This document shows positions 1 through 7,185 of a DNA stretch of 10,749 bases, piece after piece. How positions within the stretch are numbered: the first letter of the stretch is position 1; every line of letters starts with the position of its first letter. The notes under the pieces are model-generated. The model made no database searches. It was not told where the DNA came from and was given only the letters and a program-made list of their open reading frames with translations. This DNA is from Pseudomonadota bacterium (lineage in GTDB: Bacteria > Desulfobacterota > Desulfovibrionia > Desulfovibrionales > Desulfovibrionaceae), in NCBI GenBank assembly GCA_023438245.1, contig JAEXRD010000077.1:1-10749 (forward strand), in the 5' to 3' direction. Made by a program: the position numbers and the translations under genes.

Positions 1-3
1 ACC

Positions 4-1632
4 CTAAAAAGCGCCGGTCTCGTGCCTGGGCCAGGTGCCGTTGTAGCCCCGGCAAAGGAAATAGTGGAAGCTGCGCACGGGCTGGCCGCGCACCACGGCC
101 ACGTGGCGGTACGGGCCCTCCACGCTCTCGAACATGTCCTTCAGGCCCGGCGGGGCCCACTGCGTGTCCGTGCGGGTGACGAACACCGCGTCCCAGCCCT
201 TCTTGTCCTGCGGGCCGGGCCACATGTCGTACTGGTTCATGCGCCGGTGGGTGGTCCACAGGCAGTACGCGCGCTGCTGGCCGGGCACGTAGAACGACAG
301 CGCCGCGGTGATGTCGTAGACCTCGCTCAGGAAGAACACGCGGGAGCGGTCGGCGAACTGTTCGCGGGCCACCTCGTCCACGCGCTGGCCGATCTCGCGC
401 CAGCCCTTGAGCTTGTTGGCCGGGTTCAGCCCCGGCGGCAGCGGCAGCAGCTGGTGCACGTGGATGAAGGCCAGCAGGGCCACGCTCACGGCCATGCCCG
501 CCACGGCCCAGGTGCGGGCCTTGGGCGCGGAGGGCTTGAACAGCGCCCGCTCCAGCCCCGTGGCGGCCAGCAGCGCGGCGGGCACGAAGCTCATGGCGTT
601 CCAGTTGGCCAGCACCTGCGCGTGCAGGCTCCAGAAGAACAGGAAGGCCGTGAGCGGCCAGAAGAACACGCCCAGGAGCACGTTCTGCTGGGTGGTCAGG
701 GCCTGCCCGGCATCGGCGCGCAGGGGTTCCACGTCGCGCCCGTGGCGGAAAACGCTCCAGCAGCGCACAAGCGCCTTCCAGCCCGCCACGCAGGCCAGGA
801 CGAACCACCAGGGCTGCGCGAAGCCCAGCATGGCGCCCAGGTACTCCGGCACGCGGGTGAGCCGGAAGGGCTTTTGCGAGGCCTCGCCGGACACGCCCAC
901 CAGGTGCGCCACGTGCTTGTAGCTCACGAAGTCGTTCTGGATGTTCCAGACGAGCGTGGGCAAAAAGCCCAGGGCCAGGCCCAGGGCAACGGCTCCGGCC
1001 AGGCGCGGAACGACCCCTGCGGGCAGCCTGCGCGCGCGCCAGAGCAGGAAAAGATACACCCCGGCATAGGCCGTGAAGGCCAGCATGGTGTACTTGGCCA
1101 GCACGCCCACGGCCAGCGCGGCGACGAGCAGCAGATGGGGCCACGCGCCCCGGCTCTTGCCGTTTTCGGCCGGGGTTGTGGCGGCGTAGAGCGCGGCCAT
1201 GGCCAGCGCCCAGCAGAGCACGAAGGGGTTGTCCGTGGTGGCCATGATGCCCAGGGCCGCGAACAGCGGGAACACGCACGTGAGGAACACGGCCAGCGCG
1301 CCCAGCACCGGGCGCTTCCACAGGCCCGCCACCAGCCACCAGAGCACGGCGGGCAGGGCCGCGGCCATGAGGATGGTGGCCAGGCGCACGCCCAGCTCGG
1401 TGTTCCCGGCCACCCAGGTGCCCACCCAGATGGTCCAGGCGATGAGCGGGCCCTTGGAGTAGTAGGTCAGCTGCGGGGTGCGGGTCCAGTCCCAGTACTG
1501 GGCCTCGTCCTGCACCAGGCCCAGCTGGCTGGTGGAGACGAACCACAGCCGCACCAGCGTGGGCACGAGGATGAACGCGAGCGCCCACAGGCCCGGGCGG
1601 CGGCGCAGGGAGTCGATGAGGCGCTGGACCAT
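4..1632 (-). CDS. Family-39 (ArnT/PMT-like) membrane glycosyltransferase
   Basis: A 542-residue polytopic inner-membrane protein of the GT39 / dolichyl-phosphate-mannose mannosyltransferase type. These enzymes move a sugar from a polyprenyl-phosphate donor onto lipid, glycan or protein on the periplasmic side. The first periplasmic loop carries the acidic pair D42-E43 in QDEAQYWDW, followed by YYSKGP (57-62) and TTDNP (132-136), all typical of this family. WNIQNDFVSYKH near residue 230 is another family hallmark. Many hydrophobic segments follow, and the C-terminal third is a soluble-looking periplasmic domain. The ATG start is preceded by AGGA, which overlaps the stop codon of the methyltransferase gene upstream; only 9 bases separate the two genes, so they are probably co-transcribed. 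The acceptor is unknown. Lipid A, an O-antigen-like glycan or flagellin are possible, and nothing in the sequence decides between them. Confidence 0.87.
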   Translation of the reverse strand: MVQRLIDSLRRRPGLWALAFILVPTLVRLWFVSTSQLGLVQDEAQYWDWTRTPQLTYYSKGPLIAWTIWVGTWVAGNTELGVRLATILMAAALPAVLWWLVAGLWKRPVLGALAVFLTCVFPLFAALGIMATTDNPFVLCWALAMAALYAATTPAENGKSRGAWPHLLLVAALAVGVLAKYTMLAFTAYAGVYLFLLWRARRLPAGVVPRLAGAVALGLALGFLPTLVWNIQNDFVSYKHVAHLVGVSGEASQKPFRLTRVPEYLGAMLGFAQPWWFVLACVAGWKALVRCWSVFRHGRDVEPLRADAGQALTTQQNVLLGVFFWPLTAFLFFWSLHAQVLANWNAMSFVPAALLAATGLERALFKPSAPKARTWAVAGMAVSVALLAFIHVHQLLPLPPGLNPANKLKGWREIGQRVDEVAREQFADRSRVFFLSEVYDITAALSFYVPGQQRAYCLWTTHRRMNQYDMWPGPQDKKGWDAVFVTRTDTQWAPPGLKDMFESVEGPYRHVAVVRGQPVRSFHYFLCRGYNGTWPRHETGAF

Positions 1633-1641
1633 GGGGCGTTC

Positions 1642-2478
1642 CTAGATCTTCTGGCCGGGGGCCGGAAAGGTCGGCGCGCCGTCGGCCACGCGGATGGCGC
1701 TGACGATGACGTCCTTGCCGTAGAACAGCTCCGGCCCGGTGATGACCGAGGCCACGAAGGCGTTGTAGGCGCGGTTTTCGGGCTTGGTCTTGTCGTGCTC
1801 CACGGCGCGGGGCTTGTGGGTCAGCACGGCGTGGCGCGTGGCCAGCGCCACCAGCGGGCGCAGGGGCGCGAAGAGCCGGTCGGAGGCGGAGAAATAGCTG
1901 CTGCCCGCGCCGGTGACGGCGAACCCGGTCTTGCGCAGGAAATAGTCCATCTCCGGGTAGCCGATGAGGTTGATGTGCGCCTCGCCGAAGGCCACGTCCA
2001 GGTTGATGGGCGACTTCATGCCCCGGTAGAAGCCCGTGAACAGGTGCATCAGCCGCGAGCGGATCTGCAGCCGGTTGGGAAAGGTCAGCACCAGGCGGCC
2101 GCCGGGGGCCAGCAGGCGCGCGAACTCGCGCAGGGTGTGCGGCACGCTCTCCACGTGCTCGATGACCTCGCGGCAGAGCACCACGTCGAAGCTGGCGTCG
2201 GGCAGGGGCACGGCCCGGTTCAGGTCGGCCTCGATCTCGGTGACGCCGGGAATGCCCTGGAGGCGGTAGTTGGAGATGGTGACCTCGTGGCCACGGTCCG
2301 CCAGCTCGCGCGAGAGGTAGGCCTGGCCCGCGCTGGCCTCGAACACGCGCAGGCGGCGCTGGGCCGCCGGAATGGCTAGCTCCGGGGCCAGGGAGGCCAT
2401 GACCCCGTCCTTGGCCACGTCGCGGCGGTGCTTGTGCACCTGCTGGCCGCCCAGGCGGATGTGGGAATGCTTGCTCAT
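1642..2478 (-). CDS. Class I SAM-dependent methyltransferase (type 11-like)
   Basis: A 278-residue soluble protein with a Rossmann-type methyltransferase core. Motif I is unusual: residues 45-52 read FEASAGQA where most relatives have an acidic residue followed by GxGxG. The later motifs are clear: an acidic/hydrophobic strand around HEVTISNY (64-71), FDVVLCREVIEHVE (97-110), and LLAPGGRLVLTFPN (122-135). The C-terminal half probably forms the substrate lid. It lies immediately upstream of the GT39 glycosyltransferase gene with a 9-base gap, so a shared role in modifying a glycan or lipid is a reasonable inference. The substrate cannot be read from the sequence. The ATG start has AGAGGTGA about 10 bases upstream. 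Confidence 0.85.
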   Translation of the reverse strand: MSKHSHIRLGGQQVHKHRRDVAKDGVMASLAPELAIPAAQRRLRVFEASAGQAYLSRELADRGHEVTISNYRLQGIPGVTEIEADLNRAVPLPDASFDVVLCREVIEHVESVPHTLREFARLLAPGGRLVLTFPNRLQIRSRLMHLFTGFYRGMKSPINLDVAFGEAHINLIGYPEMDYFLRKTGFAVTGAGSSYFSASDRLFAPLRPLVALATRHAVLTHKPRAVEHDKTKPENRAYNAFVASVITGPELFYGKDVIVSAIRVADGAPTFPAPGQKI

Positions 2479-2591
2479 GCGGAAAGATCACCTCTGGCGC
2501 GGTGTGCGCTTGGGCCGGTTTCTAGCCTCTGGGCCGGGCTTTGGCAAGGCTGGGCCCGCCGCGCCGCCCCCCGGCGTCAGAGCGGGAGGCC

Positions 2592-3863
2592 CTACAGCAG
2601 GCGGAAGGCCAGCGCCGCCACGACGGTGGGGGCCAGCGCCCCCGCCAGCAGGCCCAGCGGGCTCACCGCGCCGCCGGGGAAGTGCCGCCTGAGCAGCGCC
2701 ACGCCCGCCGGGTTGGGCGCGTTGGCGATGACCGTGAGCCCGCCGCCGGTGACCGCGCCCGCCACCAGCAGGTACTTCAGGTCCTCGGGCAGGCCCTGCA
2801 CCAGGCTGCCCAGATAGGTCAGCGCGGCGTTGTCGGTAATGGCGGTAAGCGCCGTGGCGCCGAAGAACATGGCCTCCCCGCCCAGGCTGGTCAAGAGCGG
2901 CTCCAGCCACCACTGCTGGCGGCCGCCCAGCACCACCAGCCCGGCCAGGAAGAAGGCCACCAGCAGGCCCTCGCGCAGGATCAGCCGGTCCTGGTGGCGC
3001 TTGTAGGCCTGGGCCACGCCCAGGAACAGCAGGAACAGGCCCAGGAACAGCGGCGGATGGTGGGCGAAGGCCACCACCCCGGCCAGCAGCAGCACGTGGA
3101 TGAGCGTGAGCACGGGCGGCACGGGGCGCTTGTCCTCCGCCTGCCCCTCCTCCTCCGCCGGGGACTCCAGGCGCGCCAGCTCGCGCCAGAACAGCGCCAC
3201 CAGGCCCACGGCGTTCGCCCCCACGGCCAGGGCCGCCTTCCAGCCGAAGTGGCCGAACATGAAGGCCATGTCCCAGCCCCACTGCCCGGCCACCATGAGC
3301 ACCGGGGGCGCGGCGTAGGGCGTCAGCGTGCCGCCGATGCTGACATTGACGAACAGCACGCCCAGCGCCGCGTACTTGAGCCGGGCGCCCACCGGCTGGT
3401 CGAACAGGCGGCGCGAGAGCATCAGCGCGGCCAGCGTCATGGCCGCGGGCTCGGTGATGAACGAGCCCAGGAGCGGCACCAGGACCAGCGCCGCCAGCGT
3501 GAACCCGGCGGCCCCGGGCAGGGGCAGCGCGCGGGCCACGCCGCCCACCAGGGCCGAGGCGACGCGCAGGATGGGCCGGGTGGCGGCCATGACCATGATG
3601 GCGAACACGAACAGCGGCTCGGTGAAGTTGCGGCTGTCGGCGTACGCGGTGGCGGCCTGGCCGCCCTCCAGGGCGAAGTTGGCGCACATGAGCAGGATGG
3701 CCCAGAAGCCGAACACCACCTCCACCTCGCCCATGAGGTGCCACAGGCCCGCGTGGCGCGAGTCGGTGCGGGCCATGCGCTCGAAGCGCGAGGCCAGGAA
3801 GGTGTGGAGCACGGCCAGGGCGAAGAGGGCGGCGGCGGTGATTTCGATGGTCGTGGGCTGCAT
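2592..3863 (-). CDS. Putative Na+/H+ antiporter (ion transporter superfamily)
   Basis: A 423-residue polytopic membrane protein resembling the putative Na+/H+ antiporter family (Pfam Na_H_antiport_3). About ten or more hydrophobic segments are visible. Two half-repeat signatures typical of the ion-transporter superfamily occur: GSFITEPA (133-140) with VNVSIGGTLTPYAAPP (172-187), and ITDNAALTYLGS (342-353) with TVIANAPNPAGVA (377-389). A short acidic cytoplasmic-type loop lies near 232-245. The acidic and Asn residues in these breaks (E138, D344, N345) are candidates for ion binding. The ATG start is preceded by AAGGAG at good spacing. It starts 50 bases after fliQ on the same strand, where fliR would normally be expected, so it may be in the flagellar transcript. 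Ion specificity is inferred from the family only. Confidence 0.82.
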   Translation of the reverse strand: MQPTTIEITAAALFALAVLHTFLASRFERMARTDSRHAGLWHLMGEVEVVFGFWAILLMCANFALEGGQAATAYADSRNFTEPLFVFAIMVMAATRPILRVASALVGGVARALPLPGAAGFTLAALVLVPLLGSFITEPAAMTLAALMLSRRLFDQPVGARLKYAALGVLFVNVSIGGTLTPYAAPPVLMVAGQWGWDMAFMFGHFGWKAALAVGANAVGLVALFWRELARLESPAEEEGQAEDKRPVPPVLTLIHVLLLAGVVAFAHHPPLFLGLFLLFLGVAQAYKRHQDRLILREGLLVAFFLAGLVVLGGRQQWWLEPLLTSLGGEAMFFGATALTAITDNAALTYLGSLVQGLPEDLKYLLVAGAVTGGGLTVIANAPNPAGVALLRRHFPGGAVSPLGLLAGALAPTVVAALAFRLL

Positions 3864-3913
3864 GGCGTCTCCTTGAGGGCTGGAGGCGTCCGCATGGCGG
3901 AAGGCGGATGGCG

Positions 3914-4189
3914 TCAGCGGATGTAGTTGGGAATGTTGAGCAACAGGTTTGTGGTGTAGGTGATCATCTTGTCCATGATCCAGGGAAAGGCCAGCACAAG
4001 GGCGATGAACATGGCCACCAGCTTGGGCACGAGCGAGAGCGTGGAGTCCTGGATCTGGGTGGCGGCCTGAAAGATGGACAGCAGCACGCCCACGGCCAGG
4101 CCCACGGCCATCATGGGCAGGGAGATGACCAGGGTCAGCTCCATGGCCTCCCGGGCGAAGCCGACGACGAATTCAGGCGTGATGGCCAT
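3914..4189 (-). CDS. fliQ: Flagellar export gate protein FliQ
   Basis: A 91-residue protein, close to the usual 89 for FliQ. Two long hydrophobic helices (about 15-40 and 52-78) flank the conserved QAATQIQDSTLSLVPKL loop (41-57). In the flagellar type III secretion system four FliQ subunits pack around the FliP5FliR1 core to form the export gate in the inner membrane. The ATG start follows GGGAGAGG about 8 bases upstream. The gene lies 20 bases after fliP, in the conserved fliP-fliQ order. fliR, the usual next gene, is absent here; the antiporter gene follows instead. Confidence 0.95.
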   Translation of the reverse strand: MAITPEFVVGFAREAMELTLVISLPMMAVGLAVGVLLSIFQAATQIQDSTLSLVPKLVAMFIALVLAFPWIMDKMITYTTNLLLNIPNYIR

Positions 4190-4209
4190 AGGTTACACCT
4201 CTCCCGTCG

Positions 4210-4968
4210 TCAGAGGAAGGAGTTCACCAGCGAGCCGATCATGAGCGTCCAGCCATCCACCAGGATGAACAGCAGGATCTTGAACGGCAGCGCCACGGTG
4301 GCTGGCGGCAGCATCATCATGCCCATGGAGAGCAGGATGCTGGCCACCACCATGTCCAGGATGAGGAAGGGGATGTAGATGAGGAAGCCTATGGTGAAGC
4401 CGGTCTTGAGCTCGCTGATGGTGTAGGCGGCCACGAGCATGATGGTGGGCACCTGCTCCTTGTTCTGGGGCCGCTCCTCCTTGGTGATGGAGTAGAAGAT
4501 GGACAGGTCCTTCTCGCGCGTGTGCTTGAACAGGTACTCGCGCACGGGCACCTGGGCCTTGTCCAGGGCCTCCTTGAAGCCGATCTTCTCCTCCATGTAG
4601 GGCTGGAAGGCCTGGTCGTTCACGCTTTTTATCACCGGGCCCATGATGACGATGGTCATGAACAGGGCCAGCGAGGTGAGGATCTGCGTGGGCGGCATCT
4701 GCGGGGTGCCCATGGCCTGGCGCAGGAAGTGGAACACGATGATGATGCGCGTGTAGCTGGTCATGGTCAGCACGATGGAGGGGGCCACCGTGAGCACGGT
4801 GAACAGGAACAAGAGCTCCAGGGCCACGCTGACCTTGCCCGGCTCGTTCTGCCCGGCGGAGAGGGTCATGGTCAGCGCGGGGGCGGCGGGTCCGGCCGCG
4901 GGCGCGGCGGCCTGGGCCAGGGCCGGGCCGAACAGGAAGAGCCCGGCCAGGGCCAGGCTGAAAAGCAG
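4210..4968 (-). CDS. fliP: Flagellar export gate protein FliP (start unresolved)
   Basis: FliP forms the pentameric core of the flagellar type III export gate. The protein is recognisable from its signal peptide (LLFSLALAGLFLFG, cleavage near ALAQA) through the conserved SYTRIIIVFHFLRQAMGTPQ, the central periplasmic loop (NDQAFQPYM to EKDLSIFY), and FLIYIPFLILDMVVASILLSMGMMMLPP near the C terminus. The start is a real problem. In this frame there is no ATG, GTG or TTG between an ATG at 5286, deep inside fliO, and an internal ATG at 4869, which would remove the whole signal peptide. The coordinate given uses a CTG at 4968, which gives 252 residues against about 245 for E. coli FliP. However, the codons just upstream read RRPKRTSAF, a good positively charged n-region, so translation may begin further upstream. 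The gene follows the fliO stop closely and is probably translationally coupled to it. Identity is certain; the 5' end is not. Confidence 0.88.
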   Translation of the reverse strand: MLFSLALAGLFLFGPALAQAAAPAAGPAAPALTMTLSAGQNEPGKVSVALELLFLFTVLTVAPSIVLTMTSYTRIIIVFHFLRQAMGTPQMPPTQILTSLALFMTIVIMGPVIKSVNDQAFQPYMEEKIGFKEALDKAQVPVREYLFKHTREKDLSIFYSITKEERPQNKEQVPTIMLVAAYTISELKTGFTIGFLIYIPFLILDMVVASILLSMGMMMLPPATVALPFKILLFILVDGWTLMIGSLVNSFL

Positions 4969-4978
4969 CGCGAAGGCG

Positions 4979-5593
4979 CTAGTTCTTTTTGGGCGGCGCG
5001 GAGAGGGAGTCGAACAGGTCGCGGATGGCGTCGCGGTCGATGCTTCCGGGCGACTTGAGCACCGGCTCGGGCATGATGCCGCCCGGCTGGCCCGGCTGCT
5101 GGGGAGCGGGCTGGCCGAGCTGGTCGAGGGCCTGGCTGATGGCCTGGCTGACGGGGTGGGCAGGGGCAGGCTGCGGCACGGGCTGCCCGGCTGGCTGTGA
5201 GGCGGCGCGGGGCGCAGACTGGCCCGGCAGGGGCCGGACGGCGTCCTTGGGCCAGGCGAGCAGGTCTGCGAAAATCTTGGGGTCATCGGCTTCCTTGGAG
5301 CTTTCCCCGCCCTGTCTGGGGTCGCGGGGCGGGGTCAGGTCGGCCAGGGTGTTGATGCTCTCCTCGGTGATGCCCAGCACCAGAACGCGGTCGTGCACGC
5401 GGACCACGGCCACGCGCTGGCGCGAGCCGAGGCTGAGCTGGCCCACCATGTACATGTCCACGCGCTCGCCCGCGGCGCGCGCCGCGCCGGGCAAGAAGCG
5501 CTTCATGAGCCAGACCACGGCGAAGACCAGCCCGATGATGGCGGCCAGCGCCGCAACCATCTTCACAATGTCAAAAAAGAGCTGATCAGGCAA
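4979..5593 (-). CDS. fliO: Flagellar assembly protein FliO
   Basis: A 204-residue protein with one N-terminal transmembrane helix (about 9-31), a basic stop-transfer stretch KRFLPGAARAAG, and the small FliO domain (about 44-90) including MYMVGQLSLGSRQRVAVVRV and VLVLGITEESINTLADL. A Pro/Gln/Ala-rich linker follows (about 120-175), then a helical tail ending SAPPKKN. FliO helps FliP assemble into the export gate. The start is TTG, overlapping the end of fliN by 8 bases, with GAGAGGGTG about 6 bases upstream. An in-frame ATG at residue 12 would cut into the membrane helix, so TTG is preferred. This is a long FliO because of its C-terminal extension; the core matches the family. Confidence 0.88.
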   Translation of the reverse strand: MPDQLFFDIVKMVAALAAIIGLVFAVVWLMKRFLPGAARAAGERVDMYMVGQLSLGSRQRVAVVRVHDRVLVLGITEESINTLADLTPPRDPRQGGESSKEADDPKIFADLLAWPKDAVRPLPGQSAPRAASQPAGQPVPQPAPAHPVSQAISQALDQLGQPAPQQPGQPGGIMPEPVLKSPGSIDRDAIRDLFDSLSAPPKKN

Positions 5594-6101
5594 GCTGCTT
5601 CACCCTCTCTATGGGGCTGATGATGTCTGTCAGGCGGATGCCGAACTTCTCGTTGATGACCACGGCCTCGCCGCGGGCCACCAGCTTGCCGTTGACAAAA
5701 ATCTCCATGGGCTCGCCGGCGAGCTTGTTCAGCTCCACCACGCTGCCCTGGCCCAGCTGCAAAAGCTCGTTGATGAGCAGTTTGGTGCGCCCAAGCTCGG
5801 CGGAGACGTCCAGCGGAATGTCCAGGATGAAGTCCAGGTCGCGCTTGGTGCCGGGACTCTGACGCTGGCTCTTGTACTCGCTGGTCATGTCCGGGAAGGC
5901 GGGCTCGTGGGTCTGGGTGCGCAGGAAGCCCTGCTCCTTCTCCTTCTTGACCCCGTCCTCCTCCTGGGTGGCCAGGGCCTTGGCCCATTCGTCGGCCAGG
6001 GCCTCGTCGCCACTCCCCTTGTCGCCGGAGGCTTCCGCATCCCCGCCGAGCGCGGCGGCCCATTCCTTGGCGAGTTCGTCCTGGTCTTCGTTGTCGGCCA
6101 T
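5586..6101 (-). CDS. fliN: Flagellar motor switch protein FliN
   Basis: A 171-residue protein. The C-terminal SpoA/FliN domain (about 88-168) is highly conserved: LDIPLDVSAELGRTKLLINELLQLGQGSVVELNKLAGEP, FVNGKLVARGEAVVINEKFGIRLTDIISP (shown in two parts). FliN forms the base of the cytoplasmic C-ring and takes part in switching and in docking the FliH export complex. The N-terminal region is acidic and carries the WAxAL motif twice: DELAKEWAAAL (8-18) and DEALADEWAKAL (32-43). E. coli FliN has one such motif (DLWAEAL). The ATG is chosen because GGGAGAAGGGA precedes it and because upstream residues look non-coding. fliM is not next to it. The 79-base gap to fliL contains a small stem-loop. Confidence 0.95.
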   Translation of the reverse strand: MADNEDQDELAKEWAAALGGDAEASGDKGSGDEALADEWAKALATQEEDGVKKEKEQGFLRTQTHEPAFPDMTSEYKSQRQSPGTKRDLDFILDIPLDVSAELGRTKLLINELLQLGQGSVVELNKLAGEPMEIFVNGKLVARGEAVVINEKFGIRLTDIISPIERVKQLA

Positions 6102-6129
6102 GGGTCCCTTCTCCCTTTGTGTGGTGTGT

Positions 6130-6152
6130 GCCCCGGCCAAGCCGGCAGGGGC
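6130..6152. other. Small GC stem-loop between fliL and fliN
   Basis: The sequence CCGGC-CAA-GCCGG forms a short perfect stem, and the flanking GCC and GGGC can extend it with a two-base bulge. No T-run follows on the minus strand, so this is not a classical terminator. It may be a transcript-processing or attenuation element, or chance in GC-rich DNA. Confidence 0.3.
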
Positions 6153-6180
6153 GCCCGCACAACCCAATGCAAATTGCGTG

Positions 6181-6789
6181 CTACTGGATCACGATCTCCG
6201 TGATGTACACCCGGAGGACCTTCTGCTCGCCCAGCACCAGGGTCAGCCGCTCCACGATCTCCTTCTTCAGGAGGATCTTGCTCTCGATGCTGGCCAGGTC
6301 GTCGTAGGTCTTGCTGGACAGGAGCAACAGGAGCGCGTCCTTGACCTTGGCCATGTTCTTGTTCAGGGCGTCGGCCGCAAGCTTGTCCTTGACCTCCACG
6401 TCCAGGGCCAGCTTCAGGTAGCGCCTGCCCTGCGGCTCGGAGAGGTTCACCAAGAGCGGCGGGATGCTCACCAGTTCGCTGCCGCCCTCCGGCCCGGCGC
6501 CGCCGCCCTCCTTGCCGCCTTCCTTCTTGTCGCCGCCCTCGGCCTTCTTCTCGCCGTGGGCGTCGGCCTTTTCCTCGGTCTTCTGCTCGGTGGCGTTGTC
6601 GCCCTCGGCGGCCTTCTTCTTGGCGAAGAACATCTTGTAGCCGAAAAAGCCGCCGCCGCCCAGAAGCGCCAGCAGCACCACGAGGATCACGATCTTGATG
6701 ATGAGCTTCTTCTTGGAGGGCTTGGCTTCCGCGGCGTCGAGGTTTTCGCCCTCGGCCGGGGGAGCCTTCTCTTCCTTCTTCTTGGCCAC
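6181..6789 (-). CDS. fliL: Flagellar basal body-associated protein FliL
   Basis: A 202-residue single-pass inner-membrane protein. It has a Lys-rich cytoplasmic N terminus, a transmembrane helix (about 29-51), a Lys/Glu/Gly-rich low-complexity linker (about 56-103), and a FliL periplasmic domain (107-202) including PPLLVNLSEPQGRRYLKLAL and the terminal LRVYITEIVIQ. FliL surrounds and stabilises the MotAB stator units. I chose the GTG at 6789 (product begins MAKKKEEK), which has AAGGCGG about 8 bases upstream. A GTG at 6849 would add 20 residues of unlikely sequence and would lie almost at the predicted sigma-28 transcript start. It is the first gene of the flagellar run, followed by fliN after 79 bases. 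Confidence 0.9.
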   Translation of the reverse strand: MAKKKEEKAPPAEGENLDAAEAKPSKKKLIIKIVILVVLLALLGGGGFFGYKMFFAKKKAAEGDNATEQKTEEKADAHGEKKAEGGDKKEGGKEGGGAGPEGGSELVSIPPLLVNLSEPQGRRYLKLALDVEVKDKLAADALNKNMAKVKDALLLLLSSKTYDDLASIESKILLKKEIVERLTLVLGEQKVLRVYITEIVIQ

Positions 6790-6864
6790 GTTGGCACCCG
6801 CCTTGTTGTCATGCCGCCGGGAAAACGGCCCGGCCCGCAGGATTCGCACCAGTTGTCCGAAGCC

Positions 6865-6891
6865 TTATCGGCATGCTCCGGGAAAGATATA
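6865..6891 (-). promoter_or_regulatory. Candidate sigma-28 (FliA) promoter for fliL operon
   Basis: On the minus strand TATATCTT, 11 bases, then GCCGATAA. The -10 part (6865-6872) matches the enterobacterial FliA consensus GCCGATAA at 8 of 8 positions, and the -35 part (6884-6891) matches TAAAGTTT at 5 of 8, with the correct 11-base spacing. Transcription would begin near 6859, giving a leader of about 70 bases to the preferred fliL start. The position directly upstream of a flagellar operon supports it; the match is by eye only. Confidence 0.6.
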
Positions 6892-7014
6892 GCCAATTCC
6901 GAGCCGGAAGCGCAAGCGGCCCGTGCACCTGCCCATGCGCCTGGCACCGGCGGCCCGGCCATAGGCCCAGGCAATGGCCCGCGCCCCTATCGAAAAACTT
7001 CGTCGACATATTGA

Positions 7015-7043
7015 ATTTTATTGCGCCAAACCCTTGACCGCAA
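7015..7043 (-). promoter_or_regulatory. Possible sigma-70 promoter upstream of fliL
   Basis: TTGCGG (7038-7043), a 17-base spacer and TAAAAT (7015-7020) on the minus strand. Spacing is ideal and each box matches the consensus at 4-5 of 6. It would make a leader of over 200 bases. It lies in the AT-richest part of the intergenic region and could be a second, constitutive promoter. Confidence 0.35.
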
Positions 7044-7185
7044 CACCCGCGGGCGCGTAACACCGCCCTCCGTGTCATCGAGAAAAAGTCTAGACTATCC
7101 CCGCCCCCATTGCAATGCCAGTGGGTTAGCCTTGCCCCGCACGGGGAAAGGTGCGCCCTGGCACGGAACGTGCTTCTCCACCGGC

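Larger units (their letters stand above)
6790..7185. other. Divergent intergenic region, fliL / BON lipoprotein
   Basis: About 400 bases without a convincing gene between two divergent genes. It is visibly less GC-rich around 6995-7035. It contains a sigma-28-like promoter and a possible sigma-70 promoter facing fliL. Facing the lipoprotein gene there is only a weak TTGACC (7034-7039) with a poor -10 box and a small hairpin (7130-7151, CCCC-GCAC-GGGG with flanking CCTT/AAGG). The open frame running upstream of 7186 has no ribosome-binding site and looks non-coding. Confidence 0.6.

Noticed and set aside
22..2379. A very long plus-strand open frame opposite the glycosyltransferase and methyltransferase genes
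   Set aside because: Its product is a His/Gln/Gly/Arg-rich composition typical of antisense frames in GC-rich DNA, with no domain and no ribosome-binding site. The minus-strand genes in the same place have clear families.
4979..5000. A -1 slippery-site frameshift at the A-run at the end of fliO
   Set aside because: The fliP frame is +1 relative to fliO, so a -1 slip does not enter it. Only a +1 (or -2) event would, for which there is no classical signal.
6942..6957. TGGCAC as a sigma-54 -24 element on the plus strand
   Set aside because: No TTGC follows at the required distance.
7121..7136. Sigma-54-type promoter before the BON lipoprotein gene (TGGGTTAGCCTTGC)
   Set aside because: The distance between the GG and GC elements is one base short and the TGGCAC block is not matched.
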